Source: Limnomonas spitsbergensis (taxonomy: Eukaryota; Chlorophyta; Chlorophyceae; Chlamydomonadales). From it: 64,000 nt of DNA. How positions within the stretch are numbered: the stretch's first letter is position 1; each line of letters begins with the position of its first letter. Shown here one piece after another: positions 1-13,011 of this stretch. The notes under the pieces were generated by a model, which ran no database searches, had not been told where the DNA came from, and saw nothing but the letters and a program-made list of their open reading frames with translations. The stretch covers positions 186,001 to 250,000 of the forward strand of contig JAYJMM010000092.1 of assembly GCA_037349105.1 (NCBI GenBank). Reading direction: 5' to 3'. A program made the position numbers and the translations under genes.

Positions 1-3000
1 GCACGATATGGCACGACTTGGCACGATATGGTGCGATTTGGTGCGACATGGCACGACATGGCACGATATGGTGCGATATGGTGCAACGTGGCCCGATATG
101 GTGCGACATGTCACGACATGGTGCGACATGGCACGACATGGTGCGACATGGCACGACATGGCACGATATTGTGCGACATGGCACGACATGGCACGACATG
201 GCACGACACGGTACGACATGGCACGACATGGCACGATATGGCACGATATGGTGCAACATGGCACAACATGGCACGATATAGCACGACATGGCACAACATG
301 GCACGATATAGCACGACATGGCACGACATGGTGCGACATGGCACGATATGGCACGATGTGGCACGATATGGCACGATATGGCACGATATGGCACAACATG
401 GCAGGACATGGCACGACATGGCACGATATGGCACGATATGGCAAGACCTGGCACGACATGGCACAATATGGCACGATATGGCACGATATGGTGCAACATG
501 GCACGACATGACACGACATGGCACGACATGGCACGACATGGCACGATATGGCACGATGTGGCACGATATGGTGCAACATGGCACGACATGGCACGATATG
601 GCACGATATGGCACGATATGGCAAGACATGGCACGACATGGCACGACATGGCACGACATGGCACGATATGGCACGACATGGCACGGCATGGTGCGACATG
701 GCACGATATGGTGTGACATGGCACGATATGGCACGACATGGAACGATATGGTGCGACATGGCACGATATGGCACAATGTAGCACGATATGGCACGATGTA
801 GCACGATATGGCACGATATGGCACGATATGGCACGACATGGCACGACATGGAACGATATGGTGCGACATGGCACGACATGGCACGACATGGCACGACATG
901 GCACGATATGGCACAACATGGCACGATATGGCACGACATGGCACGACATGGCACGATATGGCACGATATGGCACGACATGGCACGATATGGCACGACATG
1001 GCACGACATGGCACGACATGGCACGATATGGCACGACATGGCACGATATGGCACGACATGGCACAACATGGCACGATATGGCACGATATGGCACGACATG
1101 GCACGATATGGCTCGACATGGCACGACATGGCACGACATGGCACGACATGGTGCGACATGGCACGACATGGCACGATATGGCACGATATGGTGCAACATG
1201 GCACAACATGGCACGATATAGCACGACATGGCACAACATGGCACGATATAGCACGACATGGCACGACATGGTGCGACATGGCACGATATGGCACGATGTG
1301 GCACGATATGGCACGACATGGCACAACATGGCACGATATGGCACGATATGGCACAACATGGCACGACATGGCACGACATGGCACGATATGGCACGATATG
1401 GCAAGGCTTGGCACGACATGGCACGATATGGCACGATATGGCACGATATGGTGCAACATGGCACGACATGGCACGACATGGCACGACATGGCACGACATG
1501 GCACGATATGGCACGATGTGGCACGATATGGTGCGACATGGCACGACATGGCACGATATGGCACGATATGGCACGATATGGCAAGACATGGCACGACATG
1601 GCACGACATGGCACGACATGGCACGATATGGCACGACATGGCACGACATGGCACGACATGGCACGACATGGCACGACATGGCACGATATGGCACGATGTG
1701 GCACGATATGGTGCGACATGGCACGACATGGCACGATATGGCACGATATGGCACAATATGGCAAGACATGGCACGACATGGCACGACATGGCACGACATG
1801 GCACGATATGGCACGACATGGCACGGCATGGTGCGACATGGCACGACATGGCACGATATGGTGCGACATGGCACGATATGGCACGACATGGCACGACATG
1901 GCACGATATGGTTTGACATGGCACGATATGGCACGACTTGGCACGATATGGTGTGATTTGGTGCGACATGGCACGACATGGCACGATATGGTGCGATATG
2001 GTGCAACGTGGCCCGATATGGTGCGACATGGCACGACATGGTGCGACATGGCACGACATGGTGCGACATGGCACGACATGGCACGATATGGTGCGACATG
2101 GCACGACATGGCACGACATGGCACAACACGGTACGACATGGCACGACATGGCACGATATGGCACGATATGGTGCAACATGGCACAACATGGCACGATATA
2201 GCACGACATGGCACAACATGGCACGATATAGCACGACATGGCACGACATGGTGCGACATGGCACGATATGGCACGATGTGGCACGATATGGCACGACATG
2301 GCACAACATGGCATGATATGGCACGATATGGCACAACATGGCACGACATGGCACGACATGGCACGATATGGCACGATATGGCAAGACATGGCACGACATG
2401 GCACGATATGGCACGATATGGCACGATATGGTGCAACATGGCACGACATGACACGACATGGCACGACATGGCACGACATGGCACGATATGGCACGATGTG
2501 GCACGATATGGTGCGACATGGCACGACATGGCACGATATGGCACGATATGGCACGATATGGCAAGACATGGCACGACATGGCACGACATGGCACGACATG
2601 GCACGATATGGCACGACATGGCACGGCATGGTGCGACATGGCACGATATGGTGTGACATGGCACGATATGGCACGACATGGCACGATATGGTGCGACATG
2701 GCACGATATGGCACAATGTAGCACGATATGGCACGATGTAGCACGATATGGCACGATATGGCACGATATGGCACGACATGGCACGACATGGCACGATATG
2801 GCACGACATGGCACGACATGGCACGACATGGCACGACATGGCACGATATGGCACGACATGGCACGATATGGCACGACATGGCACGACATGGCACGATATG
2901 GCACGATATGGCACGACATGGCACGATATGGCACGACATGGCACGACATGGCACGACATGGCACGATATGGCACGACTTGGCACAATATGGCACGACATG

Positions 3001-6000
3001 GCACGACATGGCACGATATGGCACGATATGGCACGACATGGCACGATATGGCACGACATGGCACGACATGGCACGACATGGCACGACATGGTGCGACATG
3101 GCACGACATGGCACGATATGGCACGATATGGTGCAACATGGCACAACATGGCACGATATAGCACGACATGGCACAACATGGCACGATATAGCACGACATG
3201 GCACGACATGGTGCGACATGGCACGATATGGCACGATGTGGCACGATATGGCACGACATGGCACGACATGGCACGATATGGCACGATATGGCAAGACCTG
3301 GCACGACATGGCACGATATGGCACGATATGGCACGATATGGTGCAACATGGCACGACATGACACGACATGGCACGACATGGCACGACATGGCACGATATG
3401 GCACGATGTGGCACGATATGGTGCGACATGGCACGACATGGCACGATATGGCACGATATGGCACGATATGGCAAGACATGGCACGACATGGCATGACATG
3501 GCACGACATGGCACGATATGGCACGACATGGCACGGCATGACACGACATGGTACGACATGGCACGACATGGCACGATATGGCACGATGTGGCACGATATG
3601 GTGCGACATGGCACGACATGGCACGATATGGCACGATATGGCACGATATGGCAAGACATGGCACGACATGGCACGACATGGCACGACATGGCACGATATG
3701 GCACGACATGGCACGGCATGGTGCGACATGGCACGACATGGCACGATATGGTGCGACATGGCACGATCTGGCACGACATGGCACGACATGGCACGACATG
3801 GCACGATATGGCGCGACATGGCACGATATGGCACGATATGGCACGACATGGCACGATATGGTTTGACATGGCACGATATGGCACGACTTGGCACGATATG
3901 GTGCGATTTGGTGCGACATGGCACGACATGGCACGATATGGTGCGATATGGTGCAACGTGGCCCGATATGGTGCGACATGGCACGACATGGTGCGACATG
4001 GCACGACATGGTGCGACATGGCACGACATGGCACGATATGGTGCGACATGGCACGACATGGCACGACATGGCACAACACGGTACGACATGGCACGACATG
4101 GCACGATATGGCACGATATGGTGCAACATGGCACAACATGGCACGATATTGCACGACATGGCACAACATGGCACGATATAGCACGACATGGCACGACATG
4201 GTTCGACATGGCACGATATGGCACGATGTGGCACGATATGGCACGACATGGCACAACATGGCATGATATGGCACGATATGGCACAACATGGCACGACATG
4301 GCACGACATGGCACGATATGGCACGATATGGCAAGACATGGCACGACATGGCACGATATGGCACGATATGGCACGATATGGTGCAACATGGCACGACATG
4401 ACACGACATGGCACGACATGGCACGACATGGCACGATATGGCACGATGTGGCACGATATGGTGCGACATGGCACGACATGGCACGATATGGCACGATATG
4501 GCACGATATGGCAAGACATGGCACGACATGGCACGACATGGCACGACATGGCACGATATGGCACGACATGGCACGGCATGGTGCGACATGGCACGATATG
4601 GTGTGACATGGCACGATATGGCACGACATGGAACGATATGGTGCGACATGGCACGATATGGCACAATGTAGCACGATATGGCACGATGTAGCACGATATG
4701 GCACGATATGGCACGATATGGCACGACATGGCACGACATGGAACGATATGGTGCGACATGGCACGACATGGCACGACATGGCACGACATGGCACGATATG
4801 GCACAACATGGCACGATATGGCACGACATGGCACGACATGGCACGATATGGTTTGACATGGCACGATATGGCACGACTTGGCACGATATGGTGCGATTTG
4901 GCACGACATGGCACGGCATGACACGACATGGCACGACATGGCACGACATGGCACGATATGGCACGATGTGGCACGATATGGTGCGACATGGCACGACATG
5001 GCACGATATGGCACGATATGGCACGATATGGCACGACATGGCACGACATGGCACGACATGGCACGACATGGCACGATATGGCACGACATGGCACGACATG
5101 GTGCGACATGGCACGACATGGCACGATATGGTGCGACATGGCACGATATGGCACGACATGGCACGACATGGCACGATATGGCACGACATGGCACGATATG
5201 GCACGATATGGCACGACATGGCACGATATGGTTTGACATGGCACGATATGGCACGACTTGGCACGATATGGTGCGATTTGGTGCGACATGGCACGACATG
5301 GCACGATATGGTGCGATATGGTGCAACGTGGCCCGATATGGTGCGACATGGCACGACATGGTGCGACATGGCACGACATGGTGCGACATGGCACGACATG
5401 GCACGATATGGTGCGACATGGCACGACATGGCACGACATGGCACAACACGGTACGACATGGCACGACATGGCACGATATGGCACGATATGGTGCAACATG
5501 GCACAACATGGCACGATATAGCACGACATGGCACAACATGGCAGGATATAGCACGACATGGCACGACATGGTGCGACATGGCACGATATGGCACGATGTG
5601 GCACGATATGGCACGACATGGCACAACATGGCATGATATGGCACGATATGGCACAACATGGCACGACATGGCACGACATGGCACGATATGGCACAATGTG
5701 GCACGATATGGCACGATGTAGCACGATATGGCACGATATGGCACGATATGGCACGACATGGCACGACATGGAACGATATGGTGCGACATGGCACGACATG
5801 GCACGACATGGCACGACATGGCACGATATGGCACAACATGGCACGATATGGCACGACATGGCACGACATGGCACGATATGGCACGATATGGCACGACATG
5901 GCACGATATGGCTTGACATGGCACGACATGGCACGACATGGCACGACATGGTGCGACATGGCACGACATGGCACGATATGGCACGATGTGGCACGATATG

Positions 6001-6484
6001 GTGCGACATGGCACGACATGGCACGATATGGCACGATATGGCACGATATGGCAAGACATGGCACGACATGGCACGACATGGCACGACATGGCACGATATG
6101 GCACGACATGGCATGGCATGGTGCGACATGGCACGATATGGTGCGACATGGCACGATATGGCACGACATGGCATGACATGGCACGACATGGCACGATATG
6201 GCACAATGTGGCACGATATGGCACGATATGGCACGATATGGCACAATATGGCAAGACATGGCACGACATGGCACGGCATGGCACGATATGGTGCGACATG
6301 GCACGACATGGCACGACATGGCACGACATGGCACGATATGGCACGACATGGCACGACATGGCATGATATGGCACGACATGGCACGACATGGCACGATATG
6401 GTGCGACATGGCACGATCTGGCACGACATGGCACGACATGGTGTGATATGGCACGATATGGCACGATATGGTGCAACATGGCAC
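1..6484. repeat. 10-bp satellite, about 648 tandem copies, no indels
   Basis: The consensus decamer is GCACGAYATG, with recurrent variants such as GTGCGACATG, GCACAACATG, GCACGATGTG and GCAAGACATG. Every unit stays in register with a 10-bp grid from base 1 to about 6,480. Only substitutions distinguish units. Higher-order structure is present: the marker variant GTGCAACGTG followed by GCCCGATATG lies at 81, 2,001, 3,951 and 5,321, and GCACAATGTA lies at 771, 2,711 and 4,661, so blocks of about 1.9 kb were duplicated. Because 10 mod 3 is 1, each strand reads one cyclic 10-residue peptide in all three frames (MARHGTTWHD on plus, MSCHVVPCRA on minus). This produces very long ORFs that need not be genes. 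The array runs off the left edge. Confidence 0.97.
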
Positions 6485-7240
6485 GACACTACACGATACA
6501 GTCTTGGAGTCGAAGCAAAATATGAAATGGGGGGATAAGAATAACAACGTACGTATGAAAATGTGCCTCTTTGACAAAGGCGCTTTCTGGCCCTTTCGCT
6601 TTCTGAGTTCTAGACCCCATTGTCTCCTGTGCAGGTTGGGAGGGAGACAACCACACCTCATTCGATATCAGTCACCGCTCCGACTGTAACCAGGGCGCTC
6701 TTGTACGACACCTGAGGGCCAGGCTGGCGAGCCTCATCGTGTCAGATGAGGTGAGCCTAGGCCAAAAGGAATTGTGTGTTTGAATGGAATGAAAGGGAGC
6801 CTTCATTAATTCAGAGGAGGTGAGTCGTGCTCAAATGTAATTGTGTGTTTTGAATGAGAAAGAACAGCTGGGATCTAAATCTTTTACATCTGGGCGGTGA
6901 TGGAACTTCATAAATTCATAATGTGAAAACAGTAACCTGTGAATCTAAAATGTGTGGAAATGTGAATAAGAATCGACGCGCAACGACCTGCTGGGGGTGG
7001 GCGTGGCCGGAGGGGGGGCAAATTTTGACACGGGCGGCGGACCGTGGGAATCTGATCTTCTGCGTATCTGTGAATTTGCAATTATATGCAACCTGTGGAT
7101 CTGCATCTCTGAATATGTAAATCTAGCAATATTTGACCTGTAAACCCGAATTTGACCTGAAACCCTCTAACGCGTTAGAATCTAACGCTGTCCCTTACGA
7201 CACTCACCCGTATTGAATCCAAATGGACTGATCAATATGT
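6485..7240. other. Flank of satellite, no gene supported
   Basis: This is unique-looking sequence after the decamer array. Short ORFs lack any recognisable domain, and splice signals cannot be tied to a protein. It may be intron or 5' flank of the hydroxylase-like gene whose first visible exon is at 8,536. Confidence 0.4.
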
Positions 7241-8535
7241 CAGGTATGAACCTGCAAACCAGAACACACGCTGCAGGTTTGAGGTCATCCCTCCCCACTT
7301 GTGCCCAGGAGAAATTAGCTGTTTTCATTTTTTATATGTTGTTTTACATCACCAACGTGTAGCAGGTTACAGGCGATCGACCAACGCTAATGCCGCACTG
7401 TATTTGTTTTTTGTTTAACGTATACAGTCACTGACTCTTTGCAGGTGCAAGGCGATCAGCCCCCGCTAATGCCGCCAGTTTTTTTTTAATATACGGTATA
7501 GAAACACTGACTAGTTGCAGGTTTGAGATGATCAGCCCCCGTACATTTTTTATTTGATACATTTATCTTCAAATACCGACCCGTTGCCTGTCCAATGCGA
7601 TCGGACCCCACTCATGCCCCCAGGCATTTATTTAGTTATTATTTAATTTCGAAACACTGGCACATTGCAGTTTCAAGGCGTCCAGCCCCCGCTCATGCTG
7701 CTGGGCATTTGTTGATTTAATTAATTGATATTAAAACACCGTTGGGCCTGCTGCTAGTTCGAAGCGACTGACCAATGCTCATACTGCAGGACAATGCTTT
7801 TTTTCTTTTTTATCTATCAATTAAGTTGATTTTAAAACACCGACCCATGGCAAATTTGAGGCAGTAGGTCCCTGCCCCGAGTTAATTTCCCTATTTTTCA
7901 GGTTAGCGGAGGGTAACGGCGTGGACGCGGCCTAGGCCCATGCCGCACTGTTTCCTTACTACCTCGCTCCAACGGGGCGTAGTTTTCTTTCTTTCTGTTT
8001 TAGCGAAGGGAAACCCTTGGCCAATTGTGTTTGACACGTGCTGCAGATCTTGAACACCAATATATTGCAAGTTTGAGGTGATCAGTCCCCGTTCATGCCC
8101 TCCAGGAAATTATTTTCATTATTGCTCGTTGTAAAGGCATTTGTCATAATTATTTATTGACTTCATAAATTTAACTTGAAACATGGACCCGTTGCAGGTT
8201 CAAGGTCATGGCTCCCCTTCGTGCCCCAGGGGCGTTTGTTTGTGTTGTTAATTGATTTATGTATGCTGCATCCTCAAAGCGATCGCCCCCCCACTCATGC
8301 TGCCAGTTTTTCTATTCATTTAATTAATATTCAAAACACTGACCCACCATTGCAGGTCCGAGGCGACCGGCCACGCTCATGCTGCAACACGTTTCTCATT
8401 TGTTTAATATTTAAATTTTGATAGACCAACCCGATGCAGGTCGGAGGTAACCAGCCCCCGCTAGTGCTGCCAAGCATTTGTTTATTTATCCGCTTATTTA
8501 ATGCATTAATTTTGAAACACTCCCCCCCATTGCAG
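7240..8535 (+). repeat. Degenerate array of acceptor-plus-exon-start copies
   Basis: About a dozen diverged copies, roughly 70-110 bp apart, share the form TTGCAGGTyCrAGGyGATC, then AGCCCCCGCTCATGCCGCC, then a T/A-rich stretch ending in AAACACyGACCC. Clear copies begin near 7,270, 7,440, 7,513, 7,585, 7,663, 8,065, 8,190, 8,350 and 8,435. The last unit is the functional-looking acceptor and exon start at 8,536, which continues into coding sequence. The array therefore looks like repeated duplication of that 3' splice site with the first ~35 bp of its exon. Confidence 0.75.
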
Positions 8536-11500
8536 GTCCGAGGTGACCGTCCCCTCCTCGTGCCCCAGCCTGACTTCAACATACTCCATTACAAAGAAGG
8601 AGAGTGCTTCGACAGCCATTATGACTTCTTCCCCCTAATCGATGGCAAAAAGGTATGAAAACTGCATTCTTTCTGCCAGCTCATCAACAGGGAAACGTGT
8701 CTGAGTGGGTGGGTATTGGCATTACGACTTCTTCCCCCTCATCGAAGGCAAAAGGTATGAACACTGCATTCTTTCTGACGGCTCAACATCGGGGGGAAAC
8801 GTGTCTTGAGTGGGTGGGTATTGGCATTACGGCTTCCTCCCCTCATTCCTCATCAATGGCTAAAGTTGCATGAGGGCTGGATCCTCTGACTAGATCCATA
8901 TAGGGGTGGAGTTAGATCCAGGGTTGGATCTAGGTCTAAGCCCTGACAGGTTGTTCGCACTCTTTGACGGCATAAGGTGTTTATTCTAGCGCAAGGGGTG
9001 TGTGTGTTGGGGTCAGATCCAGGAGTTGGATATAAGGGTCGGTCCAAGCCTTGAATCTAGGGGTAAGATCCGGATATTGGATGCAGAGGTGGGATCCAGA
9101 GGTTGGATCCAAAGGTTGGATCCCTATGTTGGATCCTGGTTGCAGGGGGTAGATCCAGGGGTTGGAACCATGTCGCATGTGTTGGATCCAGGGATTAGAT
9201 CTGGGACATACATGTACCACAGGGTTAAATATAGGGTTGGGATGAAGGGATCGGATCCAGGCCACAGAGGGGGGGGGGGTAGATCTAGGTCTTAGGGGTT
9301 CTGATCCACTCCAGGCATGTTGCATCTGCACTTCTGCAGTACACATCCTTTCCCTCACCTCATATCTGTTGAAGTCTGTGGGTGAGAGAAATATGGACAT
9401 GCTATTCAGAAATGTGAGCCTGTCTCCAAGAGCTTTGGTCGATTTGTTGCCCAAAGGGCAGAGCCATAAAAATGAACAAATGACGATTTCCATCCGATGA
9501 CCCAAGGGAAGGCAATTCAAATCTATGGCAGTCAAATTCAGGGTCCAGATAAAAACCCCTCCATCAGGGATCAGGCATCAGCGATTGGGTAAAATATCAA
9601 TAACATTTCTACTGCATATCAGCTTGAGGTGCAGCGATTGCTGAACCTTTGCCTGATCTTTTGTGTACAACGAGAACATCCGGATAACCCCTTTCTAGCG
9701 AGCGGTCATTTCGATTTCAGAAATAAAGGAAGAGTGAGATCATCCCTTTCAAAATTCAAATGCAACTGACTTTTATCAAGGATTCACCCCAACACATAAC
9801 AGCTTGTCACCCGTTTCACCAGAGCTTCACTGCTTCTGCAATTCTCCTACAAAATCTCGCAAGCATGTTTCAAAATCGCAATCTAGGCCATCAAATTTGA
9901 GGCAGTACAATACGATAAAATTCTCGTGTGCTCTTCCGCTCTGCTTGCCTACCTCCCCCCCTCATCGGTATGTGGAATTGTGGACATCCTTAGAGCTGGC
10001 TGAGGTACCTGCTCCCTCCCATTCCCCCCCCTCCTGCCCATTCTTCCCCGCCTGCTGTTCCTGTTTAACAGGCGTGCAGCCACGACCATCGTATATTTGA
10101 ATGGGTGCACAGGCGGTGTAACAACTTTTCCCAAGGCCTCACACGGTGAGATGAAGGGTTTAGAGTTAAATATGCTGGCTGAATGGTAAAAGTTAAGGTC
10201 TCAAGAATGTTTAGGTTCATGTTTTGGGGTTTTAGGGTAAGCCTACTAGAGTGGCTTTGCGGTAGGTGTCACGACATTTCCCAAGGCCTTGCATGGTGAT
10301 ATCAAGGGTAAGAAATTTCGGGTACAGGTTTGTGGGTGTATGTCAATGGTTACAGGGTTGAAATAAAGGGTCCGATTTTACGGTTTAGGGCCATACCTGA
10401 GTGGTCGCACGACGTGTCACGTCGTTTCCTAAGGCTTCGGACGGTGAGACCAAGGGTTTGGGGTATATGGTCAAGGTTCAAAAATGTAGGGTTCAGGATT
10501 TAGGGTTTAGGGTTACGGTTCCAATGTTAAGGATTCAGGTTTTAGGGCAAGTTGGCAACCATACCTGAATGATAACACTGGAGATGTCATGAAGTCGCCC
10601 AAGACCTGGCATGGTGAGTTTAAGGGTTAAGGTTGAAGGGTTTAGGGTTTCAGGTTTAGGGTTTAGGGTTTAGGCCTCATGGTTGAGGTTAAATAGTGTA
10701 GGGTTAAGGTACATGGATTAGGGTTACGGTTTTAATTTAAAGGATGAAGGGTAACCATACCTGAACAGTTGCACGATAGGTGTCGCAACCTTCCTCAAAG
10801 CCTCACACACTGCGACCAAACACCCAGATGCTTCCACCACAGCAGAATGGTTGGTTATGTCCACGGTGCATCAGTGCTTTTCACACGACTGAATTTTGAC
10901 CTGACGCTGACCAGATGTTTGTCAGCGTTTCTTTTAGCATGCTCAAGCTACAATTCAGCTACATCAAGGCCCCAGGCCTAAGCGGCCTGGTGCGGCAAGC
11001 CTTGCTGCTTGGGCCACCCACTGTAGACAGGCCAAGATTTGGCGCACTTGCTTGCGGGCATCCGTTGGCCCCCCTGAGGCGGATAGGCGTGCGCCCAGAC
11101 AAGTATGGATGTTAACACCACGCAGCGGGAACCTTCACCTTCACCCCTAATCCCCTAACCCTTTCACCCAGTCAGAAGCGTCTCAAAAGTCTGTTAGTCT
11201 GTTTGCTATTTCTTTCTTAGCCCCCATTCCGGGACCGTCGAAATTATTCCCTCTGGACCATGCACATGATTTGTGTTTGCTATTTTCTACCGTTTTTGTA
11301 GGGCCCATTAAAATCGAGCCGCTTGCGGGGAGGGCTGTTTTCTTCTGGTGAGCATCTTCTGTTTGGCCATGGGAAGGGTTTTATTAAAATGATTGATTTC
11401 AATTTTGTAAATACCGGTAAAAGTTTGAACCGATCGCAGGGAGGGCTGCGTTCTTCTGGTAAGCAATGGTTTCGGGTCAAGGGAGTTTCAGCTACTCACA

Positions 11501-12464
11501 TCGGAGGACTGGTACCCTTCAACTAAAAAACAAGGTTCAGCTTTCTGTAGGGTGTTTCAAGGAGGGCTGTATTTTTCTGGTTAGCATTGATGAAGGCCGT
11601 CCAGATTTATATCTCCTGGTAAATCTGGTTAACAATGTTATTTTGTTACTGAGTTGAGAGTAAACATGTGGAGAAACATGTATTGGATATCCTTCGATAT
11701 CGGGGCGATTAAAAAAAAATCGCTGGCATGCTAACCCCTGAAAGCACAAACAAACAAGATCCTCTCAAGGATTCTTATCACTCATTCTCAATTGTCTTGC
11801 TTTGCTTGGTTTAAGTTACCAGAAGTGTGCGTGAAGACGTTACAGCAGTCCTTGAAAGGGCCTAGCAATATTAAAGCCCAACACACCAGCTGATGACTGG
11901 AGCATGGGGTTGCGGTATGATTCCGAGCTTGCGGTACACAAAGATCAGGACTGATCTGGTGGAAACCAAAGTTTCACACCGTTTTTTTAGGTTCTCACTC
12001 ACACACTCTTGCATACATTCTCGACTTTTCTAGGCGGTGTTCAACCGAACTTTTTTGCACCGACGTTATGTTTTATGGTTGGGGCTTTTCTTCTGCACTA
12101 TTATATGGGGTTGATTCCCACGCTACTGCCCGGTGGCTGTGTGTTAGTTGCTAGCCCAGGGGGGTCACTGATTTTCGATTGCTGTCCTAGCGTATTTAGG
12201 GCATGTACCGGTTTATGGGCACATGTCCCATGCATGAAAATGTGATGGTCTGTTGGACTCGTAAAACTTGACATGCTCAGTCTCTGCTATTGGAACATGC
12301 CTGCCTTCTTGTGCAGGTCAAAGCTCCCCCATGGCGGCCTGGACTCTGCTGCCTTGCACTTTGAGGCGGCGGTGGGCGGCGGCGAGAAATGGATTTTTCG
12401 ACAGTTTTTCGAGGAGGCAGATCCCAAGGATCTGCGAGGGCTTCGCAATGAGGGAGAGGATTAG
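8536..12464 (+). CDS. Prolyl 4-hydroxylase-like 2OG-Fe(II) dioxygenase, two catalytic exons (partial model)
   Basis: Enzymes of this family hydroxylate prolines on secreted or cell-wall proteins, using 2-oxoglutarate, O2 and Fe(II). One exon (8,536-8,652, 39 codons, phase 0, acceptor TTGCAG, donor AAG|GTATGA) reads a core FNILHYKEGE and SHYDFF. This matches the family's LHY..G..Y..HYD.F block with the HxD iron ligands. The last exon (12,317-12,464, acceptor GTGCAG, stop TAG) contains ALHFEAAVGGGEKW. There the His lies exactly ten residues before the Lys, as in the family's distal His and 2OG-binding Lys. I infer that the two exons belong to one gene. The middle exon(s), carrying the usual GG.T.FP block, and the N-terminus were not found. 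A TGTAA lies at 12,503-12,507, about 40 bp after the stop. The introns are filled with degenerate repeats, so the gene could be decaying. Confidence 0.6.
8617..8872 (+). repeat. Three copies of exon end plus donor, 103-105 bp unit
   Basis: The end of the hydroxylase exon, with its GTATGA donor and about 60 bp of intron, recurs at 8,617 (functional copy), 8,720 and 8,825. The unit runs from CATTAtGACTTCTTCCCC, through GGCAAAAAGGTATGA, to GAGTGGGTGGGTATTGG. The second copy keeps the donor AAGGTATGA. The third is degraded (GGCTAAAGTTGC). Confidence 0.88.
8878..9300. repeat. Degenerate GGATCC-rich minisatellite
   Basis: Imperfect units of roughly 10-22 bp repeat the words TTGGATCCA, AGATCCAGGGGTTGGAT and GGGATCCAG. 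The long minus-strand frame across it (8,981-9,535) is a by-product of the repeat. Confidence 0.75.
9301..10100. other. No gene supported
   Basis: Short unconnected ORFs only. A pyrimidine tract and CAG occur near 9,325-9,333, but what follows does not match the hydroxylase family. Probably intronic. Confidence 0.35.
10100..10830. repeat. About 150-bp tandem repeat containing TTTAGGG words
   Basis: Five diverged units start near 10,110, 10,255, 10,405, 10,560 and 10,755. Each has a core like ACCTGAnTGGTCGCACGA, then GTGTCACGACrTTTCCCAAG, GCCTCGCACGGTGAGA and a GGGTTTAGGGTT-rich tail. The tail words equal the plant-type telomere heptamer but are scattered in a longer satellite, so this is interstitial and not a chromosome end. 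Confidence 0.8.
10948..11095 (+). repeat. Dispersed SINE-like repeat (family 2), copy 1
   Basis: It contains ACAATTCAGCTACATCA, then GCTGCTTGGGCCACCCA, then GACAGGCCAAGATTTGG. Related sequence occurs near 22.57, 25.25 (other orientation), 39.65, 44.48, 51.48, 54.14 and 63.48-63.68 kb. Confidence 0.6.
11300..11620 (+). repeat. Three 111-121 bp units carrying GGAGGGCTG..TTCTTCTG and a GT
   Basis: Copies of GGAGGGCTGyrTTyTTCTG lie at 11,329, 11,440 and 11,561. Each is followed by a donor-like GTGAGC, GTAAGC or GTTAGC. The middle copy is preceded by CGCAG. This may be another amplified short exon or exon edge of the hydroxylase-like gene. The frame cannot be tied to the family with confidence. 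Confidence 0.6.
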
Positions 12465-12499
12465 ATTCCAGGATGAGATTCCCTGCTGCTGCCGTCCGG

Positions 12500-12660
12500 A
12501 ATTGTAACCTCGGACCCCTGGACCTTGCATTCTGATTCGGCGGTGGGTGGCGGAGGCGGCGGCGGCAAATACAAGATTTCCCAGCAGTCGGGGGGGGGGG
12601 GGGGGGGGTCCATGCGAACCGCATAATGAGGGTGAGATGATAAGATTCTGCTCAGAGGAC
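12500..12660 (+). repeat. Degenerate duplicate of the terminal hydroxylase exon
   Basis: Downstream of the stop, CCTTGCATTCTG, GGCGGTGGGTGGCGG, and then CCGCATAATGAGGGTGAGAT resemble the exon segments CCTTGCACTTTG, GGCGGTGGGCGGCGG and CGCAATGAGGGAGAGGAT in the same order. The copy is interrupted by an 18-base poly-G run near 12,592-12,609 and is not coding. Confidence 0.6.
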
Positions 12661-12705
12661 CCATGCATGCTGTCATATGGAAGTGTACACTACCCTGGGA
12701 CCCAC

Positions 12706-12786
12706 GTTCCTTTTCTTTTCTCCCAACGGGACTGTTGGGCGCCCACGCGGCCGAGCCTTTTTGAGCAAGGCACAGAGGTATATTGA
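12706..12786 (+). repeat. Dispersed GGGCGCCCACGCGGC repeat (family 1), + copy
   Basis: It contains CCCAACGGGACTGTTGGGC, GCCCACGCGGCCGAGCC and TTTTTGAGCAAGGCACAGAGG in that order. See the entry at 38,632 for the family description. Confidence 0.75.
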
Positions 12787-13011
12787 CATTGAACTTCATC
12801 CGTCTGGCTGTCTACACTTCTTGTCCTTTTATATTTATCTACCTACAGGTCATCCACCCGGATATAAAGGTCATACCGGTCCTTTTCTCTTGAGTGTCCT
12901 AGCTGACTTTTTATTTGCCGACGCGGCTATGCTTTATTGGGAGCAGCTGGCGCCTAGGGCAGAAGGTGAAATTCATCATGGTCACCATGCAGCTGGGGGG
13001 CTGGGAAGATA

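Noticed and set aside
111..6479. A 2,122-codon minus-strand open frame and many plus-strand frames over the decamer satellite
   Set aside because: A 10-bp unit with no stop in its consensus leaves whole frames open. The peptide is a 10-residue cycle and variants follow no codon-position pattern, so nothing supports translation.
10500..10690. Chromosome end from GGGTTTAGGG words
   Set aside because: The words are sparse and embedded in longer units, with genes on both sides.
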